Shown: positions 46,140-56,836 of the stretch, piece after piece | Numbering within the stretch: the stretch's first letter is position 1 | Layout of the letters: every line of letters starts with the position of its first letter | Assembly: GCA_013339895.1 (NCBI GenBank) | Contig: JABACO010000012.1 | Location: 1,806,774 to 1,870,773 of the forward strand | Length of the DNA: 64,000 bases | Direction of reading: 5' to 3' | Origin: Ephydatia muelleri | Lineage: Eukaryota; Porifera; Demospongiae; Spongillida; Spongillidae | Translations under genes and position numbers: made by a program | Notes under the pieces: generated by a model | What the model saw: the letters and a program-made list of their open reading frames with translations, nothing else | What the model was told of the DNA's origin: nothing | Databases searched by the model: none

Positions 46140-47338
46140 GGGTTCGCCAGAAAATAGCATCGTGTGAAGAAATGAGCTACAGTGATTCGCTGAAGGGACC
46201 TGAAAAAGAGCGGTATGAGCGAATTAAAACTACAGTGTCTATATGGTCGGAGCAGCAAGGAGAAGTGCGTAGAAGTTCTTGACCCATACCATATAAGTGT
46301 TGAGTTACGGATCGATGATGTGTCACGCTGGTCTCCAATAGTTTTCTCACGTTTATACGTATTTGATAGACACTCCTGGAGAAATCACCAGGGAGAAGCT
46401 GAAGGCTTTTAAAAGCCTGCAGGCATACAACTATTACATAAGGTGAAGAGTATACTAAAAAAATGTTACGTTTTCACTACTTCCATTTCAGTGGTTGGAT
46501 TCAAACAGTCTATTATCATGACATTGGTAATGAAAATTGTATCCTCATGGCAAAAGTAACACCATCACAGCAGATAAACGACAAACCACATGAGGCCTGG
46601 ATTGGAGTGAGCACCATCATTACTGGACATTGTTCCTGCATGGCAGGATAAGTGCTATGTGTTATGTGTACAGCTGGATGCACAAGGTTTACATTAAAGA
46701 CTTGGTGAGGTTTGTTCACACATTGCTGCCATACTGACTTTTTAAGGCAGAAGCTTGCATCAGGCTTGGAATTGCATCAGAACATGCACATCACAACCAT
46801 GCTTGTGGAACCAGGCATATTCTAAGAAGATAATTGAGTTGCACAGTAAGTAGCATTAGCTTACAATACACTCTTCTTTTGTAGGTTGAAGCATGTCCTG
46901 TTTCTGACATCAGTTGAACCCTCCCTAGGCTCAGAGAAGCCGGGATTGTAAGCTAATGCTACTTATACCCAGGACAGGATACCCAGGAACAACAGTATAC
47001 TGTTGTTCCTGGGTATCCTGTGCCAGTGCCTACTTGTACACTGTCCAAGTCTGCCTGTGCTATAGAACCTGAGCTTCCTACAACATTAACATCTTACTAT
47101 GCAGCCAAATACATGTCTTGTACTGTCTCTCAAGTTCTTCGTCTATCAAGATTAAAGTTGTCTATCATCACATGAAGAACTAGCTAGTTTCCTTGAGAAA
47201 TCTACCGGTGGACAATCTAGTTCTGTGCTCTGGTTTGATCATCGGAAAGGTTGTATAACATCCTCTGTATAGTTGGCTCTGTGGCACGATTTCAATTTAA
47301 AGCCTATCCACTTGCTCGTGTTAAGTCCGTTTTGCAGT
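46140..47338 (+). pseudogene. SWIM-finger/YqaJ-type gene, partial copy 1
   Basis: The plus strand reads the N-terminal region (LYGRSSKEKCVEVLDPYHIS, DDVSRW), then the pre-SWIM segment (GWIQTVYYHDIGNENCILMA, KVTPSQQINDKPHEAWIGVS) and a SWIM-like Cys motif (GHCSCMAG, later EVCSHIAAIL). Near the end come SVLWFDHRKG and KAYPLARVKSVLQ, the lead-in to a YqaJ nuclease domain, where this copy stops. Such SWIM-YqaJ proteins are common in invertebrates and fish and seem to travel with DNA transposons; their role is not known to me. Broken in several places. Confidence 0.65.
46848..47020. repeat. two hairpins: 19-bp arms and a 46-bp perfect palindrome
   Basis: AAGTAGCATTAGCTTACAA (46848-46866) is repeated inverted at 46946-46964. 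At 46975-47020 lies a perfect palindrome of 46 bases centred on GTATAC, with arms CAGGATACCCAGGAACAACA and GTA. Confidence 0.9.
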
Positions 47339-48210
47339 AAAAAATATACTCTGTAAAGAAGCGAGTTAGCTTGGGTCGAATTGACTCCATGAACTCTGAA
47401 TGCGCTCCATATGAATACTGCATGTAGTCTAACACACAAAATCAGAGTACTGCTTGTTGTAGGTGGAAAGCTGTGCCTGTACCTGAAAATAGTATTGATG
47501 GGTTTTGCTAAGCATGAACTCTCCATTACCATTTCTTTGCAGATAAATTTTTTCATCATCAATATCTGAAAGTACTGAATGCTTGTAAGTAAAAGGACAT
47601 TTGATTTCAAGAAGACCTGTACCAAACAGTCACAAGACACTATGCCATCAGGAGTAGCACCAGTATAAGGATGTTGAGTATCAGTATGTAATCCTGAAGT
47701 TGAAAATTGATGTGCTGGGTAGAAGCTAGAGCATAGTACTGCTGACGGGCATTCTCTTCATTGAGACATTCCCACTCGAGAGCTGGCACTGTTGAGCTCA
47801 GTTGTGAGTACTGCAAAACGGACTTAACACGTGCAAGTGGATAGGCTTTAAATTTTCATTACCAATGTCACGATAATAGACTGTTTGAATCCAACCACTG
47901 AAATGGAAGTAGTGAAAACGTAACATATTTTTAGTATACTCTTCACCTTATAGTTGTATGCCTGCAGGCTTTTAAAAGCCTTCAGCTTTTCCCTGGTGAA
48001 TTCTCCAGGAGTGTCTATCAAATACGTATAAACGTGAGGAAACTCTATTGGAGGCCAGCGTGACACATCATCGATCCATAACTCAACACTTATATGGTAT
48101 GAGTCAAGAGCTTCTACGCACTTCTCCTTGCTGCTCCGACCATATAGACACTGTAGTTTTCGCTCATATCGCTCTTTTTCAGGTCCCTTCAGCGAATCAC
48201 TGTAGCTCAT
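47239..48210 (-). pseudogene. SWIM-finger/YqaJ-type gene, partial copy 2 with nuclease domain
   Basis: The minus strand starts MSYSDSLKGPEKERYERK and reads LYGRSSKEKCVEALDSYHIS, but lacks the SWIM part. It rejoins at the KAYPL-like segment and continues into a YqaJ-type exonuclease: VPALEWECLNEENARQQYYA, TGATPDGIVSC and GLLEIKCPFTYKHS. The ATPDG and EIKCP motifs correspond to the PD-(D/E)xK catalytic residues of YqaJ/lambda-exonuclease-like enzymes. A YYFQVQAQL motif follows. It contains an internal deletion and a few breaks. Function in the host, if any, is unknown. Confidence 0.65.
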
Positions 48211-48405
48211 TTCTTCACACGATGCTATTTTCTGGCAAAGCCCACTGTGCTTCTCAAAAATTTGCCCACCAAAATGGCGACCAACAAATAGTAATGATAT
48301 TCATAACAAACCTGGGCAACGGTAACTATATTCATACGATAATGGTTTAGCGCCGCAACTGGTCTATACATGTAGTGTCTATATATAGGTTATACTGTAG
48401 TGTCG

Positions 48406-49434
48406 AAGTATTGATCGTAAACAAAGCATTTAGTCCACGTCTGAGGCCTTTCGAACTAAGAGCTGTCCCGTCGAAAGAACAACCGTGGAAACTGACAAAA
48501 AGTGCAGCTAGGGAATACGATCAGGGGCCGGAGGGGGGGGGGGGGGGTGGGGGGGGGGGGGGGGGTGGGGGGGGGGAAATTGAGTCCGGTTAATTGGTTT
48601 TGGGCAACCAGGGAACTCGGTCCGGAAGACCGTATTCCCTAGGTAGTTGGGACCGGGGGGTGGACCGAAAATTGCCCCGGAGGACCGTAATGCCTATGAT
48701 ACTGGTACTAGTAGAAGCGCGCCAGGATTGAACGTGTGTTGGCTGATCAAAAACAGGTGAGGCGCGGATATCAAGCTCAGTTGCCACCTCCGACTTACAA
48801 GCATTTCCGCAAATGGATGGATACTATGTTGAGGACCGACCATGACGTAAGCATGACTTACTGCATTACGTAATGACTGCGACCGCAAGTACAAATTACT
48901 TTTTCTTTGACATTTTTTAGCACTTTTCCTTTCAGTGCAAATGTCATAAAACATATATCATTATGATCTTCTGATTTTTCTCTATCCATTGATGCAATCG
49001 AAAAATATTTTCGACTTAAAATGCACATAGCTCCTCTCGATGTATTGGAACTTCTGGACTGATATGTGTGGTACTTCAGTCTATTCCGAGGGCTACACTA
49101 ATGGAAACTAATCCAATGTAGTATGATTCTGTGCACGTGACTCTATCTGCTCTTCACCCACATCACATCAACACCACGAGAGATAAATGATCCTCATACT
49201 GGTCTAGAATGTTCTAAATTGTATGTTGTGCATAGCATGCATTGTTTCAAATCAGCTCAACATACTGGTTCATCAGACACAGACAAACAGGCGGGGGGGG
49301 GGGGGGGGGAGAAGGGGGGTGGGCGGGGAGAAGGGTATATCGACTGACTAATATAATGATTTGTATCGTGCATGGCTATGGTGTGTATCTAATCTTGCTG
49401 CACTAATCTATTGAGAGATTGTTATAGTAGAAGT
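48406..49434. other. poly-G-bearing repeats, no gene
   Basis: 48507-48645 has inverted pieces (TAGGGAATACG...GGCCGG against CCGGAAGACCGTATTCCCTA) around a long G-rich run (48531-48577), so it is probably a MITE. Another G run lies at about 49293-49309. Nothing coding is supported. Confidence 0.5.
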
Positions 49435-49489
49435 AGTTGGGCGTAGCTCATCAAAAGGGTGAAGGTCGGGCTACGCCCAACTACATCGG
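49435..49489. repeat. hairpin, ~15-bp stem
   Basis: TAGTTGGGCGTAGC is matched by GCTACGCCCAACTA with a ~27-base loop. A second AT-rich stem-like set (GTTCTCGGAAC, AACGTTCCTATACGTT) lies at 49550-49620. Probably remnants of small mobile elements. Confidence 0.6.
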
Positions 49490-51023
49490 AACTTGCAAGC
49501 TGCATTGTGTGAGATTATATTACGTTTACTTAAGAAGCTATCAAACGTAAGTTCTCGGAACGTACATTATGTACAACGTTCCTATACGTTAATAGGTTCT
49601 CGGAACTTACGCTCGTAAATTCCATAAAGTATGATCAGCACAATGAATGTCATTAAAACTCAAGCGACGAAACCAACAAGACTCGGACTTGAAGAAATTA
49701 GCAATCTTCCACGAATGCAATCAAAGTTAAACGGTCACACAACCATCTTAAACACTCTTCCTTCACTCGGATAAGAGATCTCCAGTTGGCTTACAGCTCT
49801 CCCACCTTTTCTTAGCCACTATTTCAATCTTTTGGTTTTCGAGCTGGCCATATACGTAAAGCTCCGTCGAATGGTGCTCATCGAAGCGATAGACAAACCA
49901 ACGCCTTTAAGCCCCCCCCCCCCCCCCCCCCCTCCCAAGTCACCAATAGTAAAGTACTTTCTACCAACAGGCCACAATATCTCTTCGAAACATCAATTGA
50001 CCTTGCAATTTCAGACAGCAAGCCAATCTTTCAGCTATGTAAAACCCTTCCAACTGGATACTCATTAATTTATTATTATTATTAATGTTCCTTAAAAAAA
50101 AAAAAAAAAAAAAAGTACGTGTAGATAAGTTAGTTTCCTGCTAGTATTTGAAGCATCTGGCTATGAAACAACTCGCAAAACACTCGCAGACAACGAATAC
50201 AGTAAACGCCCATAATTTGAGTGGCAAAGTGGCCCCACGGATGGTTCTAGGGGGACTGTTCACAGTGCGGTGCGGGGGGACCACCTGCAGTTGCCACAGA
50301 TGGTCCGGGGAGACCGTTCGTGGGGGGGGGGGGGGGGGGGGGGGGGGGGAATGTGACAGTACACGAGTTCTCGTGACCCGTTTGATAACTGGTTGGCGAT
50401 CGCACGCGTTCTGTATGTTGCGTCTGGGCGTCACTGCACGTAGGAATGAATTTCGGGGCAGAAATAAAAACATTTTCTTTGACAAATACAGCGTGATACA
50501 TAGCAATATAGTGGTGTAAACTGCTGAAGGTGAATGAAAACTAAAATGATGGCACGCAAGGTCCTAATATATGTACTTGCTAAACATTTGATCTATATTC
50601 TAGCATATATATTAATATCGGGTGACCCTTCACGCATCAAATGGCGTTCGCACCACAGCATGCGCAAAGAGGCCTTGCCTTGCAGCACAATAAACAACGT
50701 TGGGTAGGGAGGTGCGCTTAAATAAAAAGCTATTGGCACTCTGCTAAACAATAACACGTGTAATTCTACTTCAGCCTTCACGCAATGGCTATGAGCTGAA
50801 TGTCATAGCGTATATGTACCAGCATACCGATGACCGGAGAAAAGAAACGTTAACTAGAAGACACGAACAACCATACATTAATTGAACTTATCTTACGCAG
50901 GTGTCTATTTCAAATACGCGAGTCAGCCCAACGGTCCATGACGAAGTCCACAGACCCTCACATTAATGGCACACATGCATGCTCATATAAGGAATAAGGA
51001 ATAATTGCTTAATACCCGCACTG
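49490..51023. other. intergenic with poly-C, poly-A and poly-G runs
   Basis: Poly-C at ~49913-49932, poly-A at ~50093-50114 and poly-G at ~50321-50349. The block 50220-50345 (CCACGGATGGTTCTAGGGGG, GGTCCGGGGAGACCG) resembles the 48.6-kb block, suggesting a shared repeat. No gene supported. Confidence 0.45.
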
Positions 51024-51031
51024 TATAAATA
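51024..51031 (+). promoter_or_regulatory. TATA box of secreted-protein gene B
   Basis: TATAAATA lies 92 bases upstream of the ATG at 51116, similar to the TATA spacing of the gene at 9728-10376. Confidence 0.5.
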
Positions 51032-51115
51032 TAAACCAAATCGGCCAATAAAGCCAACATTTCGTATAGCTCAATATTCAATTATACAGGGAGCAAAAGA
51101 GGAGCAAACAAGAAC

Positions 51116-51756
51116 ATGTTATCTCTGGATGCTGGACTGCGAGTGGCTACGCTGCTGTGCGTCATGCAGCTTATGACGACTAACAGTCTTGATGGTACAA
51201 GTCAAGATCCGAAAATATCACTTTTGAACGACTTAGAAGTTTTAAACAGATTGTACGATCGGATGATGGTAAGATGCGATCGTTGCGATGTGTTTTTATT
51301 TGTACCTATATAGTTAGCTCAGTCTGACGCAAATAGCAATCTATCCGTTTATTTACAGCCTGGAGAAACGGACTCTGATATTTTTCAAATACAATGTAAC
51401 ACTTTGCGACACACTTGGCACTATGCAAATGAAAACGGCACTACGGAATGTATGAGGAATGTTGCATGTCGTTTCTTACCTCCACTTACGGTAAGTGCAT
51501 GACAGCTGTCTCTACGATAAGCCTCCTTTATCGAATTTATCTACCTCAGAATATCCAACACGAGTACGCTAATTCCTGCAATACAATGATCGAGGTGTTA
51601 TGCCTGCTCACAGACATCAACTATGATATCAAGGTTGTGGAGCAGGAAGGAATTGGACAGGGCGTACTTTTGGGGGGGCGACCAAGCTACCTGAATGACC
51701 CCGAAGTTTTCAGCTGGCTTAATCGTACATTCGTAACAGTCTATTCTAGTGACTGA
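51116..51756 (+). CDS. small secreted protein, three exons (paralogue B)
   Basis: Exons 51116-51268 (51 codons), 51359-51490 (44) and 51550-51756 (68 plus stop) join in phase 0 with consensus splice sites (GTAAGA...TTACAG, GTAAGT...CCTCAG), giving 163 residues. The N-terminus is a likely signal peptide (hydrophobic VATLLCVMQLM). The mature protein has five cysteines and sequons NGT and NRT. Exon 2 carries SDIFQIQCNTLRHTWHY; exon 3 carries YANSCNTMIEVLCLL and FSWLNRTFVTVYSSD. Exon number, phases, sizes (153/132/207 against 162/144/210), signal peptide and the D-V/I-x4-C-x(1,2)-LR motif parallel the gene at 9728-10376. The overall sequence is very different, as in fast-evolving secreted factors. 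Family unknown; helical cytokine-like or toxin-like roles cannot be told apart here. Confidence 0.65.
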
Positions 51757-52379
51757 TGTGTATATAAGTGCGTAAGAATGTCCATTTAAAACGTCTGTAC
51801 AGCGAAAAGAGGTGTACATTCACGTATGTAATACAAGTGGACGCGCACAGCTGTTTGCAGCTGGTCACTTATAGGTATTACCACGATAACGTAAATTGTT
51901 TTGATGTTGTAATCCGATGCTACGTGTTGAGCGACCGATATAACGCAAGGTATGTAGTGGTCACTGGCAATACTCCAGGAGCTGTTAGCCTATATGCAGC
52001 TACATTTCTAATTATAAGCATTGGTGAAACCTTGCACGCCTGGCATTTAAAACATTCCAATCTCTCATTAGGGTCACCCAACCAGAGGAAAAAAAAGAAA
52101 ATCTGGAAGATTGCTGGGCAATGACAACACAATTAAGTAGTAAAATAAAAAGGGTCATGCTATGATGCATGTGCAGTGGTATGTGTGTGTGGTCCCGTAT
52201 GTGTGTGACATTGACTTTGCTTCCATGCAAACGCCTATCATTTCGGCAATTTGAGGGACGGTAAAACGGTTTTCCACGACGGGAGCCTCCCTCCCCCCCC
52301 CCCCCAGATTCGTTACCCTATTTGTATGCTATATATTCTTGCAAGATCATTACAAGTTATTGCTGACATTGACACTATA
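51757..52379. other. 3' flank of gene B, then nothing recognised
   Basis: AATAAA at 52144-52149 could end a long 3' UTR. A 118-codon open frame at 51768-52124 has no recognisable domain and probably lies in the UTR. A short poly-C run is near 52290. Confidence 0.35.
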
Positions 52380-53287
52380 GACTTTTAATATGATCATTTT
52401 GTGTGCATTTACACAAATAATAAAATACATAGAATAATGTACACAAGAAACAACAAAGGAAACCAAAAATACTGTCAACCAGTGATGACCAATGAAGGTC
52501 CAGCTCTTGACAGCAGAGCCCTTGCACTGGATCTCACTAAAGTGAGGCTCAGTCTGCCATAAATGGCAGCAGTGGCCTGGGACTTGGTGCACCTCATGGG
52601 TATGGCGAGACGGGCAAGACGTGGTAGTGTTTCCCTGGCCTCAACACCCCAGCAGCCATAGGTCTCCAATGCTAGAGGTGTGCATTTCCAACCCAACTCC
52701 GAGCACTTTGGGTCATTCATATCATGCTTGCGACACTCCGCCACTTTATAGCTGCATACCCTGCCATCACTCCCGCTTCAGACAAAATAGAAAGGTTTAG
52801 TGGTGAGGTAACCGACGGTAAGATCAAATGCAGCTGGCTTCCAAGAGACCAGTTGGCGACCAGAACATCTGCTGGTCTGGTGTTGCGTTTGTCAAGCCCG
52901 AAGCCACTGCCAACCTCGACCTGGGCAGATACATTAGCTCGCCTACAACATTCCACAAACACATCACGGAGTTTATTGTGGCGGGAAACCACCCATGCTT
53001 GCAAGTAATGGCATGGTGGCCCAAGGGATCCAAGGCAAGACTTGGGCAGAAGGTGCAGTTGAGGTCCTGAGCCAAATCCATACCCAGCCACTATTCTAAG
53101 GCAATTTGGAATTCCGGAGGGTCCATGTGCAGGTTAAGACCTGGTGAGGGAATAACTGAAAGCCAGGCCGCAGCATTGGGAGAAGAAATTGATAGCAAAC
53201 GTGCTCTGTCAGGTATATAAGGATGAATGGTAAAAAAAAAAAGCTGAAATTGGTGATTCTCTATATTATTATTATTATTATTATTAA
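52380..53287 (-). mobile_element. LINE copy, 5' truncated, (TAA)n at its 5' junction (family A)
   Basis: The minus strand reads, in broken frames, PSGIPNCLRIVAGYGFG, the zinc-finger remnant (CPSLALDPLGHHAITCKHG), RHNKLRDVFVECCRRANVSA, RPADVLVANW, KCSELGWKCTPLALETYGCW and GRLSLTLVRSSARALLSRAG. The 5' end abuts TTATTATTATTATTATTATT at 53264-53287. The 3' side near 52380-52430 has AAATAATAAAATAC. Confidence 0.85.
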
Positions 53288-53719
53288 AAAGATGTATATG
53301 GCATGCATACCTATCTAGGACATTTGTAAGGAGTCATATTAAAGGTTTTAATATAATAAGGCCCGGGGACGAGGCTATGGCAGCTGCAACAGAAAAAAAA
53401 AACACTTCGTAACGAATAGATCAAAATTCAGCGCGCAGAATAAAATATATAGACCTCTCTTAACGACAAATTACGGCAGCCGAAGACAAAATTAATCCTG
53501 ACATAAATGGAATAATAGACCCTATTTCCCTATTCCCCTATTCTCCTATCCCCCTCCCTATTAGGAGAATAGGGGAATAGGGAATTTTCCTATTCCACTA
53601 TTCTTATATTATGCATATTGTACATCAGTCATGTACAACACATGCACACAGAATGGCAACTAAAATTAATCAGTTAACCCAGAACAACTCTTCTAGAAAG
53701 GATGCGCTAGCTACTAACC
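53288..53719. repeat. intergenic with a perfect 23-bp hairpin
   Basis: 53526-53548 (TTCCCTATTCCCCTATTCTC...) is the exact inverse of 53562-53584 with a 13-base loop. No gene in the rest. Confidence 0.8.
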
Positions 53720-53800
53720 TCCTAGAGAGAGATTGAGCCGACCATAGATCTCCGAAATGATCTGAAGACTTTGGGCAGCACTGGCTGATTGAAAGGAGAT
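53720..53800 (-). mobile_element. tiny LINE tail fragment (family A)
   Basis: The minus strand reads SLQIISEIYGRLNLSLGG, matching the conserved SxxVISEIYGRLNLxLVRA end of family A. Only about 80 bases remain. Confidence 0.6.
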
Positions 53801-54040
53801 ATGCCAGTCACGAGATGGTGTTTACCCCCATCGCGTATGAAATGCCGCCCCCCTGGCAGTAATTGCCCCCCCCCCCCCCCTCCCCCCTCGCGACGGACAA
53901 AGATGTACAGATTACGTGTTGCGTCATACTTAAAAGTCCGATTACTCAGTTGTACGGACAAATGTCAACGAAGCGGTGGAGTACGACAAGGCAGGAGCGA
54001 GTGGACCCTTTTGTCGTGATGTTCCTAAGCGGACTGCCCA

Positions 54041-54071
<31 letters not shown>
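53801..54071. other. poly-C runs before the assembly gap
   Basis: Two poly-C runs (~53866-53880 and ~54040-54071). The second runs straight into the gap. Confidence 0.8.
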
Positions 54072-55071
54072 NNNNNNNNNNNNNNNNNNNNNNNNNNNNN
54101 NNNNNNNNNNNNNNNNNNNNNNNNNNNNNNNNNNNNNNNNNNNNNNNNNNNNNNNNNNNNNNNNNNNNNNNNNNNNNNNNNNNNNNNNNNNNNNNNNNNN
54201 NNNNNNNNNNNNNNNNNNNNNNNNNNNNNNNNNNNNNNNNNNNNNNNNNNNNNNNNNNNNNNNNNNNNNNNNNNNNNNNNNNNNNNNNNNNNNNNNNNNN
54301 NNNNNNNNNNNNNNNNNNNNNNNNNNNNNNNNNNNNNNNNNNNNNNNNNNNNNNNNNNNNNNNNNNNNNNNNNNNNNNNNNNNNNNNNNNNNNNNNNNNN
54401 NNNNNNNNNNNNNNNNNNNNNNNNNNNNNNNNNNNNNNNNNNNNNNNNNNNNNNNNNNNNNNNNNNNNNNNNNNNNNNNNNNNNNNNNNNNNNNNNNNNN
54501 NNNNNNNNNNNNNNNNNNNNNNNNNNNNNNNNNNNNNNNNNNNNNNNNNNNNNNNNNNNNNNNNNNNNNNNNNNNNNNNNNNNNNNNNNNNNNNNNNNNN
54601 NNNNNNNNNNNNNNNNNNNNNNNNNNNNNNNNNNNNNNNNNNNNNNNNNNNNNNNNNNNNNNNNNNNNNNNNNNNNNNNNNNNNNNNNNNNNNNNNNNNN
54701 NNNNNNNNNNNNNNNNNNNNNNNNNNNNNNNNNNNNNNNNNNNNNNNNNNNNNNNNNNNNNNNNNNNNNNNNNNNNNNNNNNNNNNNNNNNNNNNNNNNN
54801 NNNNNNNNNNNNNNNNNNNNNNNNNNNNNNNNNNNNNNNNNNNNNNNNNNNNNNNNNNNNNNNNNNNNNNNNNNNNNNNNNNNNNNNNNNNNNNNNNNNN
54901 NNNNNNNNNNNNNNNNNNNNNNNNNNNNNNNNNNNNNNNNNNNNNNNNNNNNNNNNNNNNNNNNNNNNNNNNNNNNNNNNNNNNNNNNNNNNNNNNNNNN
55001 NNNNNNNNNNNNNNNNNNNNNNNNNNNNNNNNNNNNNNNNNNNNNNNNNNNNNNNNNNNNNNNNNNNNNNN
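54072..55071. other. assembly gap, 1000 Ns
   Basis: Exactly 1000 N. The round number indicates a placeholder of unknown true size. It is bordered by poly-C on the left and a tandem array on the right. Confidence 0.99.
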
Positions 55072-55210
55072 ATGAAGGTAACCAGAGACAACCTCACTCC
55101 ATGATGGTAGCCATGGACAACCTCACCCCCATGAAGGTACCACATGGACACCTCACTTCATGAAGGTAACCATGGACAACACATACCATAAGGTAACCAT
55201 GGATAGCTAA
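55072..55210. repeat. ~30-bp minisatellite cut by the gap
   Basis: About five degenerate units of ATGAAGGTAACCATGGACAA plus CCTCACTCC. The array probably continues into the gap. Confidence 0.85.
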
Positions 55211-55339
55211 CTACTCTCACACAATGAACCTTCATGATTGCTAAATCACCTTTCATCTCCACATCACTCCAAGTCACCAGATCAATGAGCTAACTGCCAG
55301 GGGCTTAGCCACTAATAAGCTCATTGTGCTTAGAAATGC

Positions 55340-56105
55340 AAAGCAAGGAAGGTACTATAAAGAGGGAGGTACTATGAGGAGGGAGGCACAATGAGGAGGG
55401 ATGGTACTATGAGGAGGGAGGCCCCATATAAAGAGGAGCACTATGAGGGAGGAGGTACTATGAGGAGGGGAGGTACATAAAGAGGGAGGGGGTACTATGA
55501 GGATGGGAGGTACTATGAGGAGAGGGTACTATGAGGAGAAGGTACTATAAAGAGGGAGGCACTATGGGAGAGAGGGTGGACTATAAGGAGGAGGTACTAT
55601 GAGGAGGGAGGCACTATAAAGAGGGAGGCACTATGAGGAGGGATGTACTATAAAAGGGGAGGGGTACTATGAGGAGGGAGGCACTATGAGGAGGGAGGCA
55701 CTATGAGAGGAGACGGGGTACTATGAGGAGGGAGGTACTATGAGGAGATTACTATGAGGAGGAGCACTATAAGGAGGGAGGTATATGAGGAGGGAGTACT
55801 ATGAGGAGGGAGTACTATGAGGAGGGAGGTACTATGAGGAGAGAGGTACTATGAGGAGGGAGGCTACTATGAGGAGGGAGGTACTATGAGGAGGGAGGCA
55901 CAATGAGGGGGAGGAAAGGGAGGTGGACTATGAGGAGGGAGGCACTACAGGAGGGAGTACTATGAGGAGGGAGGCACTACGAGGAGGGAGTACAGAGGAG
56001 GAGGTATGAGAGGGAGGCACTAAGAGGGAGGTACTATGAGGAGGGAGGTACTATGAGGAGGGATTTGTACTATGAGGGGGAGGCACTATGAGAAGGGAGG
56101 TAGAG
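55340..56105. repeat. ~17-bp minisatellite, about 45 copies
   Basis: Units of GGAGGGAGGTACTATGA with many one- to three-base variants over ~765 bases. No coding meaning. Confidence 0.95.
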
Positions 56106-56256
56106 TCAACATCACAAAGTTACAAAGTGATGTTCAAAAATGCAAGGTCTGTTTCACAGTGCTAATACTGGCAACTGCTTGTAATTGTGTTTTGTAATGT
56201 ACAGTAGGCCACAATCTTACACTGGAACGAATATGGATATCGGCAACTTATTGCAG

Positions 56257-56504
56257 GGTCTGGTTTTGACTCGTTCAGGAGCCTTCACTTCTCTAGCTCC
56301 CTTCTAGGAGCCAATCCAACACCCTTCATTGGCGCCTTTGCTGGTCTGGTACTGTACACAGAAGCCGTCACTGCCTACCAATTTGACATGCTTTCCTCAA
56401 TGCTGTTCTCTGGTCCCCAGCCCATCCGCATATACCACGTTGAGTCCCAGGCCCATATATGTATAGTTAACATGGTAACTGGGCGTGGCTTTACATCGGA
56501 CTAA
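56257..56504 (+). CDS. possible terminal exon of an unknown gene
   Basis: After a TTATTGCAG acceptor, 82 codons stay open to a TAA at 56502-56504. They encode a hydrophobic-rich peptide (LLGANPTPFIGAFAGLVLYT, AYQFDMLSSMLFSGPQPIRI). The composition looks more protein-like than chance, and earlier exons would lie in or before the gap. The product is not recognised, and no partner exon is visible. Confidence 0.3.
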
Positions 56505-56794
56505 AAACACAACAGAAACACCAAAGCGAAGGTGCTAGCAAAGCGCGATGCATGACACTGTGGGTTCGTCACGATACGTCATTACCACTTACCCTGTAGT
56601 ACACACCAGCGTGTCCTGCAAATAAAGGTGAGTCAGTGCTCTCTCCTTGGCGCAAACAGACCACTGACCTTCATCTATCTTATGCAACGATATTGCAACC
56701 ATGACGGAGCCCACCGCGCAAGTCAAAACAACAACAGCAGCTACTCCCGACATTTCCAACGGCTATGTCTTCGAACCGGGGATATTAGGGTCTC

Positions 56795-56811
56795 TATAAA
56801 GCGCATGCGCA
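56795..56811 (+). promoter_or_regulatory. DCTD core promoter: TATAAA and NRF1-like site
   Basis: TATAAA at 56795-56800 is followed at once by GCGCATGCGC (56801-56810), the core of the NRF1 consensus YGCGCAYGCGCR. The ATG is 26 bases further on, so the 5' UTR would be very short or the NRF1 site alone positions transcription. Confidence 0.5.
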
Positions 56812-56836
56812 GTTACGGAGTGAGGTGGCGGCAAAA

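Larger units (their letters stand above)
45950..48405. repeat. inverted dimer: arms 45950-46530 and 47858-48405
   Basis: The left arm, including the N-terminal coding part of a SWIM/YqaJ-type gene and its upstream region, is repeated inverted on the right with modest divergence. A 45-base inverted pair (TTTAAAGCCTATCCACTTGC...) also occurs at about 47290-47338 and 47813-47858. Two partial gene copies thus converge tail to tail near 47338. Confidence 0.8.

Noticed and set aside
47290-47858. A programmed invertible segment flanked by 45-bp inverted repeats
   Set aside because: The inverted repeats are simply the same coding stretch of two converging gene copies; no recombinase or alternative orientation is visible.
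51768-52124. 118-codon frame after secreted-protein gene B
   Set aside because: No signal, domain or homology; ends in a lysine-rich run from an A-rich stretch. Most likely UTR.
53863-55163. Three ~400-codon frames across the gap
   Set aside because: Almost wholly N-derived unknown residues.
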